Assembly (NCBI RefSeq): GCF_011806425.1
Contig: NZ_JAATOV010000002.1
Location: 682,001 to 746,000, forward strand
Reading direction: 5' to 3'
Length of the DNA: 64,000 nucleotides
From: Thalassospira lucentensis
GTDB lineage: Bacteria; Pseudomonadota; Alphaproteobacteria; Rhodospirillales; Thalassospiraceae
Shown here: one piece after another, positions 34,699-44,123 of the stretch
Position numbering within the stretch: the stretch's first letter is position 1
Layout of the letters: each line of letters opens with the position of its first letter
The notes under the pieces: model-generated
The model's database searches: none
What the model was told of the DNA's origin: nothing
Seen by the model: the letters and a program-made list of their open reading frames with translations, nothing else
Program-made: the position numbers and the translations under genes

Positions 34699-36494
34699 CA
34701 GACAGAAATTCAGAACCGCTTGATCTTGATGATGATGCCTTGCGCGGCCGCGCGGTTGCCGCGGCACGCGGCGATGCGCCGTTTGATATCCTGATTGTCG
34801 GCGGTCAGATCGTTGATATGGTCACCGGCGAAATCCGGTTTGCCGATGTCGGCATCATTGGCAAAATGATCGCAAGTGTGCATGAACCGGCCACCCGTAG
34901 CGACGCCCGCACCCTGATCAATGCGCGCGGTGCATTCGTGACACCGGGTTTGATCGATACGCACATGCATGTCGAAAGCTCAATGACCACCCCGGCCAAC
35001 TATGCCGCAACTGTCGTACCGCGGGGTGTGACCACCACGGTTTGGGACCCGCATGAATTTGGCAATGTGTTGGGGCTTGATGGGGTACGCTGGGCAACCC
35101 AGGCGGTGCGCGATTTACCGTTACGTGTTCTGACCCTTGCGCCGTCTTGTGTGCCGGCCGCCCCCGGTTACGAAGTATCCGGGGCTGATTTTGACGGCGA
35201 TGCGATGGCGGAAATATTGTCATGGCCCGACATTCACGGCGTCGCCGAAGTCATGAATATGCGCGGCGTCATTGACCGCGATCCCCGCATGACAAACATC
35301 GTCCAAGCCGGTTTAACGTCACAAAAAATGATCTGCGGCCATGCGCGCGGTCTTGAGGGACGCGATCTTAGCGCCTTTATCGCGGCGGGCATCGGATCGG
35401 ACCATGAATTGGTGTCCAACGATGACCTGATGGCTAAATTGCGCGCCGGGCTGACCATTGAAATGCGGGGATCGCATGATCATTTGCTGCCGGGCTTTGT
35501 GCAAACCTTGAATGATCTTGGCTTTTTGCCGCAAACGGTGACGCTGTGCACCGATGATGTCTTCCCTGATGATCTGGAACATGCAGGCGGGCTTGATGAT
35601 GTGGTGCGCCGTTTGGTGCGCTATGGCATGAAACCCGAATGGGCATTACGTGCGGCGACCTTAAATGCCGCCATGCGGTTGGGGCGCAATGATCTGGGCC
35701 TTTTGGCGACCGGTCGGCGTGCTGATATCGTTATTTTCAATGACCTTAGCGACTTTGAAGCCCGCACTGTGATTGCCAATGGCAACGTTGTTGCAACGTC
35801 GGGCGAACTGAACCATCCCCCGGTCGTGCTTGACCCGGCCCCGCTTTTTGACACGATGAAAATCGCGCCCTTGGCGGTTGATGATTTTCGCATCAAAGTT
35901 CCCGCCGACATCACCAATGCCGACAAAGTCCGGGTTGCGACCATTGATCGCCCGCGCTTTACCCAATGGGGATCGGTTGAGGCGGATGTCAAAGACGGCT
36001 TTGTCGTCCCGCCCAAAGGCACAACCTATATCGCGGTTGCCCATCGTCATGGCAAAGTTGATTCCAAACCACGGGTCGGCCTGCTTGAAGGTTGGGGCAC
36101 ATGGCGCGGTGCGGTTTGCACCACCGTTTCGCACGACAGCCATAACCTGACCCTGTTTGGCGGCAATCCCGAAGACATGGCAATTGCCGCCAATGCGGTG
36201 ATTAAGGCCGGTGGTGGAATGGCAGTGGCGTCAAACGGCAAACTTGATGCGATCCTGCCCCTGCCGCTGTGTGGTTTGGTGTCAGATGCACCGATGGAAC
36301 AGGTTGCCGAACAATTCACCCACATCCGCGAAGCCACCGACGCCATTGTTGATTGGCAGCCGCCCTATTTGGTGTTTAAGGCGCTTTTTGGTGCCACCCT
36401 TGCCTGCAACGCCGGGCCACACCAAACCGACCGCGGGATTAGCGATGTCGAGACCGGAAAATTACTGGAATCGCCAGTGCTGGGGTCGGCTTAA
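34695..36494 (+). CDS. ade: adenine deaminase
   Basis: A 599-residue amidohydrolase of the Ade type, which converts adenine to hypoxanthine and ammonia. The metal site starts GLIDTHMHVESS (His90, His92, Glu94), followed by VWDPHEFGNVLG, CGHARGLEGRDL and CTDDVFPDDL. Length and the C-terminal region (LPLCGLVSDAPMEQVAEQF) match Ade. It is last in the LacI-ABC-hydrolase-deaminase operon: adenosine imported by the ABC system could be split to adenine and then deaminated. A bidirectional terminator follows. Confidence 0.93.
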   Translation: MTDRNSEPLDLDDDALRGRAVAAARGDAPFDILIVGGQIVDMVTGEIRFADVGIIGKMIASVHEPATRSDARTLINARGAFVTPGLIDTHMHVESSMTTPANYAATVVPRGVTTTVWDPHEFGNVLGLDGVRWATQAVRDLPLRVLTLAPSCVPAAPGYEVSGADFDGDAMAEILSWPDIHGVAEVMNMRGVIDRDPRMTNIVQAGLTSQKMICGHARGLEGRDLSAFIAAGIGSDHELVSNDDLMAKLRAGLTIEMRGSHDHLLPGFVQTLNDLGFLPQTVTLCTDDVFPDDLEHAGGLDDVVRRLVRYGMKPEWALRAATLNAAMRLGRNDLGLLATGRRADIVIFNDLSDFEARTVIANGNVVATSGELNHPPVVLDPAPLFDTMKIAPLAVDDFRIKVPADITNADKVRVATIDRPRFTQWGSVEADVKDGFVVPPKGTTYIAVAHRHGKVDSKPRVGLLEGWGTWRGAVCTTVSHDSHNLTLFGGNPEDMAIAANAVIKAGGGMAVASNGKLDAILPLPLCGLVSDAPMEQVAEQFTHIREATDAIVDWQPPYLVFKALFGATLACNAGPHQTDRGISDVETGKLLESPVLGSA

Positions 36495-36560
36495 GGGCCT
36501 CGACCTAATCTGGTAAACCGGGTGGTCATCTTGCCGCCGGACCGTCATGACAAACAAAAC

Positions 36561-36595
36561 GGCGCGCAAGGTATCTTGCGCGCCTTTGCTTTTTG
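36561..36595. terminator. bidirectional terminator between ade and mmsA
   Basis: GGCGCGCAAG (36561-36570) and CTTGCGCGCC (36575-36584) form a perfect 10-bp stem with a 4-base loop. TTTGCTTTTT follows on the plus strand, and an A-rich stretch on the other side serves the convergent gene. Confidence 0.85.
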
Positions 36596-36610
36596 CCGAA
36601 ACCGCAAAGC

Positions 36611-38110
36611 TTATTTCATCGTCGGCATGACGAATTCAGCACCCTTACGAATACCGGTCGGCCAGCGCGAGGTGATGGTTTTCAGTTTGGTGTAGAACCG
36701 AACACCCTCTGGGCCGTGCATGTGGTGATCGCCAAACAAGGATGCTTTCCAACCGCCAAACGAATGGAAGGCCATCGGGACCGGGATCGGCACGTTAATG
36801 CCAACCATGCCGGTCTGGGTGCGGGCCGCAAATTCACGCGCGGTGTCACCATCACGGGTAAAGATCGCAGTCCCGTTGCCATATTCGTGGCTGTCGACCA
36901 AGTTGGCAGCGGTTTCGTAATCTTCGGTGCGCACAACTGACAGAACCGGGCCAAAGATTTCTTCTTTGTAGATGCTCATATCCGGGGTCACATCATCAAA
37001 CAGGGTGCCGCCGACAAAGTACCCTTCTTCATAGCCCTGAAGTTTGATGCCACGGCCATCAACAACCAGTTTGGCCCCTTCTTCGACACCCTTGTCGATC
37101 AAGCCCAGAACTTTATCGCGATGGGCGGCGGTCACAAGCGGGCCCATTTCGGCCTTTGGATCCGTGCCCGGCGCAACATGCAGTTCATTGATGCGCGGCA
37201 CCAGTTTTTCAATCAGGGTGTCGGCGGTTTCCTTGCCAACCGGAACAGCAACCGAAATGGCCATGCAACGTTCGCCGGCCGACCCGTAAGCCGCCCCCAT
37301 CAGGGCATCAACCGCCTGATCCATATCGGCATCTGGCATAATGATCATGTGGTTTTTCGCACCACCAAGGGCCTGGCAACGTTTGCCCTGCGCGGTCGCG
37401 GTTTCATAGATGTATTTCGCAATCGGGGTCGAGCCGACAAAGCTGATTGCCGTGACATCCGGGTCAAACAGCAACGCATCGACGGCTTCTTTGTCGCCCT
37501 GAACCACGTTAAAGACGCCATCTGGCAGACCTGCCTCGGTCAGCCATTCAGCCAAAAGAAGCGACGCAGACGGATCACGCTCGGACGGTTTAAGGATAAA
37601 GCAGTTGCCACATGCAAGGGCGACCGGGAACATCCACATCGGCACCATGGCCGGGAAGTTAAACGGGGTGATGCCCGCAACAATGCCCAACGGCTGACGC
37701 ACCGAATGGCTATCGACTTTGGTGCCGACATTTTCGGTGAATTCACCTTTCAAAAGCTGCGGCGCGCCGGTGGCGAACTCAACAACCTCAATACCGCGGG
37801 TGACTTCGCCCAGCGCATCGGACAATACCTTGCCATGCTCGGCGGTAATTGCCGCGGCCAACTCTTCGGCGCGCTCTTCAAGGATACCAAGAAACTTGTT
37901 CAAGATACGCGCACGGCGAAGCGGGGTGGTATTGGCCCATTCGTCGCGCACAGCAGCCGCAGATTCAACCGCTGCCCGCACTTCGGATTTCGATGCAAGA
38001 TCAACCGTGGCACTTTGTGCGCCAGTGGCCGGATTAAAAACAGCCGCCGAACGGCCCGATTTTCCGGCAACGCGTTTGCCGCCAATATAGTGGGTAAGCT
38101 GGTTGGACAT
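36611..38110 (-). CDS. mmsA: methylmalonate-semialdehyde dehydrogenase (CoA-acylating)
   Basis: A 499-residue aldehyde dehydrogenase. The MMSDH pattern is clear: [15 protein letters not shown] at the start, [35 protein letters not shown] and the catalytic Cys in [17 protein letters not shown]. Substrates are methylmalonate or malonate semialdehyde (valine, inositol and pyrimidine breakdown), giving propionyl- or acetyl-CoA. GGGAGGAA precedes the ATG at 38110; the open frame continues upstream without support. It is divergent from a LysR gene. Confidence 0.93.
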   Translation of the reverse strand: MSNQLTHYIGGKRVAGKSGRSAAVFNPATGAQSATVDLASKSEVRAAVESAAAVRDEWANTTPLRRARILNKFLGILEERAEELAAAITAEHGKVLSDALGEVTRGIEVVEFATGAPQLLKGEFTENVGTKVDSHSVRQPLGIVAGITPFNFPAMVPMWMFPVALACGNCFILKPSERDPSASLLLAEWLTEAGLPDGVFNVVQGDKEAVDALLFDPDVTAISFVGSTPIAKYIYETATAQGKRCQALGGAKNHMIIMPDADMDQAVDALMGAAYGSAGERCMAISVAVPVGKETADTLIEKLVPRINELHVAPGTDPKAEMGPLVTAAHRDKVLGLIDKGVEEGAKLVVDGRGIKLQGYEEGYFVGGTLFDDVTPDMSIYKEEIFGPVLSVVRTEDYETAANLVDSHEYGNGTAIFTRDGDTAREFAARTQTGMVGINVPIPVPMAFHSFGGWKASLFGDHHMHGPEGVRFYTKLKTITSRWPTGIRKGAEFVMPTMK

Positions 38111-38183
38111 GGGGGTTCCTCCCGATAAACCTGAATTTGGATTGCCTGATCTTAGGATCGGCAAAGTGGCGACATTATGAGTA

Positions 38184-38230
38184 TGCACAGAGATGCACAT
38201 CAATTATCATTTATGCAAATTCGATGTGCA
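38184..38230. promoter_or_regulatory. dyad and repeats between mmsA and lysR
   Basis: TGCACATC (38194-38201) is inverted at 38223-38230 (GATGTGCA), and a further TGCACA lies at 38185-38190. Widely spaced dyads in a divergent gap suit a LysR tetramer covering both promoters. Confidence 0.4.
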
Positions 38231-38265
38231 AAATTTAAAGTCACCCGACACAAAGGACATTCCCC

Positions 38266-39153
38266 ATGGATTGGGACCGGTTTCGCATTTTCCTTGCCGT
38301 CGCCCGACAGGGACAAATCCTTGCCGCGGCGCGTCAGCTGGGCCTAAACCATGCGACAGTTGGTCGGCAGCTAACCGCCCTTGAAGATGATCTTGGGACC
38401 AAGCTGATTGAACGGCGCACCACCGGATCGGATTTAACCAAGGCCGGTCGGGAACTTATGATCGCGGCTGAGGCCGCTGAATCTGCGTTTTTGCGTGCCG
38501 GAACGGCGGTATCCAACCAAACCGAAACCATCAGTGGCACGGTGCGTGTTGGCGTTCCTGATGGGCTTGGTAACTATTTCCTAGCAAGCGAGCTTGCCGG
38601 TTTTGCCGCCCAACATGCCGATCTGGTTATTCAGATTGTGCCACTGCCCCGAACATTTTCTCTGTCGCAACGCGAAGCCGACATTGCCATCACATTAGAT
38701 CGCCCCAAACAGGGCCGGTTGGTGATCAAAAAGCTGACTGATTACACGCTTAGTGTCTATGCCACGCAAAGCTATATCGACAATTTTGGTGCGGTCGAAA
38801 CAGAGGCGGACCTGACGGACCGGCTGTTTGTCACCCATATCGAAGACCTGATTTACAGCCGCGCACTTGATTATGCGGCCCGCCTTGGCAAGCTGATGAA
38901 ACGGCGTTTTGAATGCGGCAGTGTCGTCGCCCAGATGGAGGCCGTGCGCAACGGGCACGGCATTGGGATCATGCATGATTACGCCACGGACGGCATTCCC
39001 GATTTGATCCGGTTGCTGCCCGAAATCCGCTTCACCCGGAACTATTGGATGCTGCAACATCCCGACACCAAAGACACCCGCAGTGTCGCCGCCGTCGCCG
39101 AACATATTACCCGTGTGGTGCGCGCAGCACGCGACCGGTTTGTCGTGGCGTAA
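38266..39153 (+). CDS. LysR-family transcriptional regulator
   Basis: A 295-residue LysR protein. The N-terminal helix-turn-helix is [20 protein letters not shown], then [20 protein letters not shown]. The effector domain follows ([40 protein letters not shown]). [14 protein letters not shown] starts are typical of a subgroup that regulates neighbouring dehydrogenases. It is divergent from mmsA, its likely target. Confidence 0.9.
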   Translation: MDWDRFRIFLAVARQGQILAAARQLGLNHATVGRQLTALEDDLGTKLIERRTTGSDLTKAGRELMIAAEAAESAFLRAGTAVSNQTETISGTVRVGVPDGLGNYFLASELAGFAAQHADLVIQIVPLPRTFSLSQREADIAITLDRPKQGRLVIKKLTDYTLSVYATQSYIDNFGAVETEADLTDRLFVTHIEDLIYSRALDYAARLGKLMKRRFECGSVVAQMEAVRNGHGIGIMHDYATDGIPDLIRLLPEIRFTRNYWMLQHPDTKDTRSVAAVAEHITRVVRAARDRFVVA

Positions 39154-39200
39154 ATCCCGTTAAAACCCCTATCGCCACATCCATCATGCGGAACATAAAA

Positions 39201-39240
39201 AACAGGCGCAAAGACCAATGTCCTTGCGCCTGTTTTCTTT
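39201..39240. terminator. intrinsic terminator after lysR
   Basis: AACAGGCGCAA (39201-39211) pairs with TTGCGCCTGTT (39224-39234), with an inner GAC/GTC extension and a CAAT loop. TTTTCTTT follows, and an A run precedes it, so it may also work on the other strand. Confidence 0.8.
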
Positions 39241-39346
39241 GGCTTTTCGTCGCGTTATCGGGGGCGCTTTGGGGGCGGATCGCTAATCGACCGCCTGCCT
39301 TAGTAAGACAGAGAAAGCAAAATCTGCCCAAACAGGTGACTTTGGG

Positions 39347-39739
39347 TCACTGATTGCGCCATTCGATTTCGATGGCTTTTTCCACCGACATATTGCGCAA
39401 GGTCTGCTCGAAATAGTCGCGGATTTGATCAAGCTGATCGTCATCGGATGCGGACATGGCAACGGTCAGGAACGAGGAACTTGCGGTGATTTCACAAACA
39501 CCCTGATCAAACGCAAGAAGGCCCTTGTTACTGTCGCGCAGTTCCGCCTTTACCGAACCATCGGGCTCGCCGGTAAATCCCTTAAGGTAAACGGGGGCAT
39601 TACGGACATAGATATCAGCAAAACAACAATTGGCGTCCATATTCTGATCCAATCTTACTTCAGAAAACTCTGTATTCCCTGACGTCGCTTCGTCTTCCTG
39701 ATCCATCGAACCGGTTCCCTTTACATCGGCAAACACCAT
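39347..39739 (-). CDS. DUF2218-like small protein
   Basis: Up to 130 residues. The C-terminal two-thirds fit the DUF2218 pattern: ADIYVRNAPVYLKGF, FDQGVCEITASSSFLTVAMS, a helix DDDQLDQIRDYFEQTLRNM and a final EIEWRNQ. The function of DUF2218 is not established. The start is uncertain: ATG 39739 lacks a good ribosome site, whereas the in-frame ATG at residue 12 (about 39706) has AAGGGA upstream. It stands alone between the lysR terminator and a gene-free stretch. The acidic N-terminal 30 residues are not part of the domain. Confidence 0.5.
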   Translation of the reverse strand: MVFADVKGTGSMDQEDEATSGNTEFSEVRLDQNMDANCCFADIYVRNAPVYLKGFTGEPDGSVKAELRDSNKGLLAFDQGVCEITASSSFLTVAMSASDDDQLDQIRDYFEQTLRNMSVEKAIEIEWRNQ

Positions 39740-40246
39740 GGTCTTTGCCGTGATGGAAATCTATTGATCACCTGACATCTTATCGTGCCTGATATGGGGA
39801 AAATGATCCTTCAACATGAAAATCATCTTCCTTGCACAATCGATGGTAGTGACCACTGGTCAATAATAGGTAAAAGCTTTACGCCTAAATGGTTCTTAAG
39901 AAAACAAAAAATGTTCCAAATTCGCGTCACCGCAAGTCTTACGACTAAAAATTGCCGATGCGCCGCCCTGTTTCTCATCCTGTTCCCGCTTAAAACCTGT
40001 AAAAATTCCGTGCATATTCACACGAATAAATTCTGATTTACCCTTTAATTTCAGAGTTTTATACGGGGACGAGAACTAACCAGGATATGCACAGCTGCTA
40101 CCGCGCGATGAATCTTAAAAGTTTTGTGAAATTCCTCACAATCGCCAGACGGTTACCGGGTTAAGCCTTACAACCGACGTGCCGATCCGATTTCGGGGTC
40201 AGCACAACGTCACCTTACCCGACAAATAGGCGGTCTATGCTTCGCG
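39740..40246. other. gene-free stretch with a 13-base palindrome
   Basis: About 500 bases without a convincing gene, more AT-rich than its surroundings. It contains the perfect palindrome TGACCACTGGTCA (39850-39862), about 110 bases upstream of the DUF2218-like gene. Short open frames here lack ribosome sites and coding character. The right end is the 3' side of the phosphopantetheinyl transferase gene with no clear terminator. Confidence 0.5.
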
Positions 40247-40816
40247 CTAAGCACCATCTATCGCAACCAAGCAGCTGGCAAAGTTTTCGGGTAGGGTAAG
40301 CGTGACTGACGGTATCTCTGTTTTGTCGCGTTGGGCTAACGGATCAACTTCGCCGGTTGCCTTAAAGACGGCTTCGTACCGGCACCAGGCATCATAAAAA
40401 TCCGCAACCGATATATCAGACGGCATCCCCAAAAGCGGCGCCATTTCGGCAATGGACCGGGTTGGGTCGCAATATTCCAAATCAACGCCAACCTCTATCC
40501 CCGGTTTAATCGCCAGCGCGACAGCGACGACATTCCGGCTGTGACTGATACTTGTACCATGGCGCCCCCCAGAAATCTCTGCCCACGGGCGTCCTTGGGC
40601 GTCTTTGATCAATGTGCTTTCGTTGCCATCCGCAATTTCGGCCATCAAGGTACGAAGCATTTCATGCGCCTTTACAGATGCCCCGTGCCGCGCAGATTTG
40701 CGGGTGACTGGCGCATCATTCAGGACACAAACAGCACCGATGACCTTGCCGTTAGAATAAGAAAAGCGCTGCATATCTGGCAGGTTTTGTTTTGCTGTAT
40801 TGGGGTTTTCGGCCAT
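40247..40816 (-). CDS. 4'-phosphopantetheinyl transferase of the aryl polyene cluster
   Basis: A 189-residue PPTase that transfers the phosphopantetheine arm of CoA to Ser of carrier proteins. Motifs are GRPWAEISGG followed by TSISHSRNVVAVALA, VGVDLEYCDPTRS (metal-binding Asp and Glu), and WCRYEAVFKATG (W/KxxEAxxK). It is divergent from the APE genes and probably activates the two ACPs at 43014 and 43280. The 195-base gap to the first APE gene holds a CCAACTAATTGTTGG dyad (40904-40918), a possible shared operator. Confidence 0.88.
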   Translation of the reverse strand: MAENPNTAKQNLPDMQRFSYSNGKVIGAVCVLNDAPVTRKSARHGASVKAHEMLRTLMAEIADGNESTLIKDAQGRPWAEISGGRHGTSISHSRNVVAVALAIKPGIEVGVDLEYCDPTRSIAEMAPLLGMPSDISVADFYDAWCRYEAVFKATGEVDPLAQRDKTEIPSVTLTLPENFASCLVAIDGA

Positions 40817-41011
40817 CGGTAAAATCCATTATCGCGAGACCAAAGTCGTTTGGGCCGCACCATACATTTTGTTATTTTAATAAAGCCGCGCACGCATCGA
40901 ATACCAACTAATTGTTGGCAAAATTTCGGCAGGCAAACTTGCGTTTGGCAAAGATGTCCGATACCAGCTTTATTTGAGAAAACTTTCTTTTATTAACCAA
41001 GGCAGATCAAA

Positions 41012-41410
41012 ATGCGTAGCTTAAAACTTGCTTCTGTTTTCCTCGTTGTTGCTGTGCTTTCAGCTTGCGCGGCAGGTGTTCAAAACGTATCGAAAGAACC
41101 GTTCCCTGCCAACGCTTCCAAACTGAGCTTGGCCGAAATTGAAGAAACCATCGTCGAAACAGCAACAAGCCGCGAATGGATTGTTCAGCGCGAAGGTCAA
41201 GGTCACCTTACCGCAACCTATGCCCCGCGCACCCACAGCGCCACGGTTACGATTTATTTTGATCAAAAACAGTTCTCAATCGTTTACGCCGATAGTACTA
41301 ATCTTCAATATAATGGTAAAACGATCCACCGGAACTACAACCGCTGGGTCAACACGCTTAAACAGGATATCCTGCGCGCGGTTTCGGCCCGTGCGGCACT
41401 TGCCAACTAG
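41012..41410 (+). CDS. lipoprotein of the aryl polyene cluster
   Basis: A 132-residue protein with lipoprotein signal MRSLKLASVFLVVAVLSACA (lipobox LSAC, Cys19 or 20). The mature part has a beta-strand-rich pattern (HLTATYAPRTHSATVTIYFD) and the end NYNRWVNTLKQDILRAVSA. No catalytic motif is visible. AAGG precedes the ATG. It is the first plus-strand gene of the cluster, 8 bases before the ketosynthase-like gene. A role in outer-membrane delivery of the pigment is possible but unproven. Confidence 0.75.
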   Translation: MRSLKLASVFLVVAVLSACAAGVQNVSKEPFPANASKLSLAEIEETIVETATSREWIVQREGQGHLTATYAPRTHSATVTIYFDQKQFSIVYADSTNLQYNGKTIHRNYNRWVNTLKQDILRAVSARAALAN

Positions 41411-41418
41411 GACACCAG

Positions 41419-42195
41419 ATGACTTTGCTGTGCGCCCGACTGTCACGTTGGGCTTTGTGGGAAGATACCAACGGTCAGGCCAGCCTGACCTTGCAGACAG
41501 GCGAACACCATTCGGCTGTCACTCATCCCACGGTCGAGGCCGATCTGGCGCGCAGCATAAAACCCGCATGGCGACGCAGACTTGATCTGTTTGGCCGTGC
41601 GGCCGCCGAAACCCTCGACAAAGTCCTTTTGCCCGCAACAGACGAACAGACGGATAATCCGCATATCGTTTTCTGTTCGCAGCACGGCAACATTAACCGC
41701 ACGGTTAAGCTCCTTCATCAGGTGGCAACGAATGATGCCCTGTCACCGGCGGATTTTAGCATGTCGGTTCACAATGCCTTTGTCGGGGTTGCCTCGATCA
41801 ATTGGGCAATCACCCAAAGCCACACGGCAATTGCCGCGGGCCATGACAGCGTGATTGCTGGACTGACCGAAACCTTATGCCAGGTGATGGCAACGCAAAG
41901 CCCGGTGATCCTGTGCTATGTCGATTTGCCCCTGCCCGATGTCTATGCCAAGCAGGTTGGCGGACCAGAAGTTGGCACCGCCTTCGCCGCACGGTTTGAG
42001 CCCCAAAGCAGCGATAAAAAAGGCCTCGCATTTTCATCGCACCCGTCGGTGGAATCTGCAAACAATGCGAACTCGGCAAACACATCCGCCTACGATCACG
42101 TCAAACTGCTGACCAACTTTCTGGCGACGGAAACGGAACAACAGGTAACACTTTCTGGCGCCTGCACCGCATGGACCGTTTCACGCCATGACTAA
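41419..42195 (+). CDS. beta-ketoacyl synthase chain length factor-like protein (ApeC type)
   Basis: A 258-residue protein with the N-terminal ketosynthase-like fold (PF13723 type): FGRAAAETLDKVLLPATDEQ, PHIVFCSQHGNINRTVKLLH, SPADFSMSVHNAFVGVASIN and HDSVIAGLTETLCQVMA. The Cys nucleophile is absent, as in chain-length factors, and the protein is shorter than a full ketosynthase. In E. coli the equivalent pairs with the ApeO ketosynthase. Here the partner should be the gene at 54553. It overlaps the following acyltransferase gene by 8 bases. Confidence 0.85.
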   Translation: MTLLCARLSRWALWEDTNGQASLTLQTGEHHSAVTHPTVEADLARSIKPAWRRRLDLFGRAAAETLDKVLLPATDEQTDNPHIVFCSQHGNINRTVKLLHQVATNDALSPADFSMSVHNAFVGVASINWAITQSHTAIAAGHDSVIAGLTETLCQVMATQSPVILCYVDLPLPDVYAKQVGGPEVGTAFAARFEPQSSDKKGLAFSSHPSVESANNANSANTSAYDHVKLLTNFLATETEQQVTLSGACTAWTVSRHD

Positions 42196-43039
42196 ATCCC
42201 CCCAGAATCAGGATCGGGTGCAGGTACATCCGCCGCAAACACCGCGCAAAAACCTGAACTGGTACTGGCGCCTTTTTGCGACGGGCTTGGCGTTTTGCAC
42301 GTTTGGGATTGGCGGCCTGTTCATGGCGATTACGATTTTTCCGGCCATGATGCTTGTTTTGCGCGACCGGGCCAAACGCCGAAAATATGCCCAACTGGTG
42401 ATTTGCCGGGGGTTTCGCCTGTTTGTTTGGATGCTAAGGCGTTTGGGGGTGGCCAACGTCGAGACCCAGGACATTCAGCGACTGCGCGATGCCAAGGGAT
42501 GTTTGATTGTCGCCAATCATCCGACCTTGATCGATGTTGTGGTAATTGTCGCACAGCTTAATCATTGTCAGTGCGTCGTCAAACACCAACTGTTTCGCAA
42601 TCCGTTCCTGTTTGGCGTTGTGCGTGCCGCGGGGTTCATTCGCAATGACGACAATCCGGAAAACCTGATCGTCGAGGCCCGCCGTCATCTGCGGTCGGGG
42701 GCAAACATTATGATTTTCCCCGAAGGCACCCGCACGCCAATCAATCAGACAATGGGAAAATTGCAACGCGGGGTTGCTAATATTGCCATCGAAACACAAG
42801 CTGACTTGATTCCCGTGGTTGTGCATTGTAATCACGAGACCTTGAAAAAAGGGGTTCCGTGGTATCGCATTCCGCCGTCGAAAATTTGCTACCGGTTGGA
42901 AGTCGGTTATCCGCTATTGTTTAATGACATAACTGATCCGAATTTGCCGCGCGCCAAGCAGGCCCGCGCGATCACTCGGCTCATCAAAGATTACATTCTG
43001 GACAGATTAAATAATGACTTCGCTGGAAACCGAACTTAA
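42188..43039 (+). CDS. PlsC-like lysophospholipid acyltransferase
   Basis: A 283-residue 1-acylglycerol-3-phosphate acyltransferase-like enzyme. One hydrophobic segment (LFATGLAFCTFGIGGLFMAI) anchors it. The catalytic HX4D motif is NHPTLIDVV (His about residue 110), and the acceptor motif is FPEGTRTP (about 177). In APE loci this enzyme is thought to help attach the polyene to a lipid or glycan carrier. Its end overlaps the first ACP gene by 26 bases. Confidence 0.88.
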   Translation: MTKSPQNQDRVQVHPPQTPRKNLNWYWRLFATGLAFCTFGIGGLFMAITIFPAMMLVLRDRAKRRKYAQLVICRGFRLFVWMLRRLGVANVETQDIQRLRDAKGCLIVANHPTLIDVVVIVAQLNHCQCVVKHQLFRNPFLFGVVRAAGFIRNDDNPENLIVEARRHLRSGANIMIFPEGTRTPINQTMGKLQRGVANIAIETQADLIPVVVHCNHETLKKGVPWYRIPPSKICYRLEVGYPLLFNDITDPNLPRAKQARAITRLIKDYILDRLNNDFAGNRT

Positions 43040-43277
43040 AGCCTTTATCATCGAAACGCTGAACCTTGAAGATATCGAGGTAAGCGACATTGACAGCGAA
43101 GAAGCCCTGTTCGTTGACGGGCTGGGGCTTGATTCAATTGATGCGCTGGAACTGGGTGTCGCACTTCAGAAAAAGTATGATGTGCGCATTGATGCCAAAG
43201 ACGAAAACGTCAAAACCCATTTTGCGTCCGTACGCAATCTTGCAAACTTTATTCAGGCATCGGGGAAACAGGTTTAG
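43014..43277 (+). CDS. acyl carrier protein 1
   Basis: An 87-residue ACP with the phosphopantetheine site GLGLDSIDALELG (Ser41). Acidic composition and the four-helix pattern fit. It is one of two ACPs in tandem, three bases before the second. It overlaps the acyltransferase gene, so its expression depends on that gene's translation. It probably carries the growing polyene or the aryl starter. Confidence 0.93.
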   Translation: MTSLETELKAFIIETLNLEDIEVSDIDSEEALFVDGLGLDSIDALELGVALQKKYDVRIDAKDENVKTHFASVRNLANFIQASGKQV

Positions 43278-43279
43278 TC

Positions 43280-43528
43280 ATGCACAGCCGCCAAGAAGTC
43301 TACGATCAGTTGCACAACTATCTTGTTGATTTGTTTGAAGTCCCAGAAGAAGACATCACACCAGATGCACATCTGATGGATGATCTTGACCTTGATAGCA
43401 TCGATGCCGTCGACCTGATTGTGAAATTCCAGGAACTTACGGGCAAGAAAATCCCGGCCACGGAATTTAAATCGGTCCGGACCGTGGATGACGTGGTCGA
43501 GAAGATCTATGTCCTGGTCAATTCCTAG
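43280..43528 (+). CDS. acyl carrier protein 2
   Basis: An 82-residue ACP with the site MDDLDLDSIDAVDLI (Ser40). It is clearly different from the upstream ACP, so the two probably load different substrates, as for ApeE and ApeF in E. coli. Its 3' end overlaps the membrane-protein gene by 20 bases. Confidence 0.93.
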   Translation: MHSRQEVYDQLHNYLVDLFEVPEEDITPDAHLMDDLDLDSIDAVDLIVKFQELTGKKIPATEFKSVRTVDDVVEKIYVLVNS

Positions 43529-44123
43529 GCGCATCACAGCCATTGTTGTTGCGATGCTGGGTATTCTGTATCCGGTTCTGGTTTATTTCGGCCTGTCGTC
43601 CTATGCGCCGCGCTATATCCTTTTGCTGCTTCTGGCGGTCATTATCGTCCGCGCGGCCCTGTTTGTTGCCAGCAAAAAATACCTGCAAGCCGCAATGGCC
43701 TTGTTGGTTGCCATCATTGTCGGGTCGGCAGGGATCGCCAGCGAAATCGTCGCGATCCGCTTTTACCCGGTGATAGTCGCGGCAACTTTGGCGGCGATTT
43801 TTACCGTGTCGTTGTTTTCCGGCATGCCGATCATTGAACGGTTTGCCCGCCTGCGCGAAGACGATCTTGATGATTATGCGCAAAACTACACCCGTAATCT
43901 GACCAAGGTCTGGATCGGATTTTTCATCGTCAACGGGGTGATTGCCGCCTGGACCGCGCTTTATGCCAGCCTGGAAACATGGACGCTGTATAACGGTCTG
44001 ATATCCTATATTTTGGTTGGTATATTGTTTGTTGGCGAATGGCCGGTGCGCAAATGGACGCGCGCCCGCCATGACCAAAAAGTCAAAAGCCAAAATCCCC
44101 GCACCGATCAGGAGCCGGTATGA
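43509..44123 (+). CDS. APE-cluster integral membrane protein (ApeG-like)
   Basis: A 204-residue protein with about six hydrophobic segments (ITAIVVAMLGILYPVLVYFG; YILLLLLAVIIVRAALFVAS; VWIGFFIVNGVIAAWTALYA and others). Family-like features are FSGMPIIERFARLREDDLDD and GEWPVRKWTRARHD. Function is unknown, but it is a regular member of aryl polyene loci. ATG 43509 lies within the ACP2 gene, and the stop overlaps the ligase gene by 4 bases. Confidence 0.8.
   Translation: MSWSIPRRITAIVVAMLGILYPVLVYFGLSSYAPRYILLLLLAVIIVRAALFVASKKYLQAAMALLVAIIVGSAGIASEIVAIRFYPVIVAATLAAIFTVSLFSGMPIIERFARLREDDLDDYAQNYTRNLTKVWIGFFIVNGVIAAWTALYASLETWTLYNGLISYILVGILFVGEWPVRKWTRARHDQKVKSQNPRTDQEPV

Noticed and set aside
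39785-40036. 83-codon open frame in the gene-free stretch
   Set aside because: No ribosome site, atypical composition and no recognisable domain.
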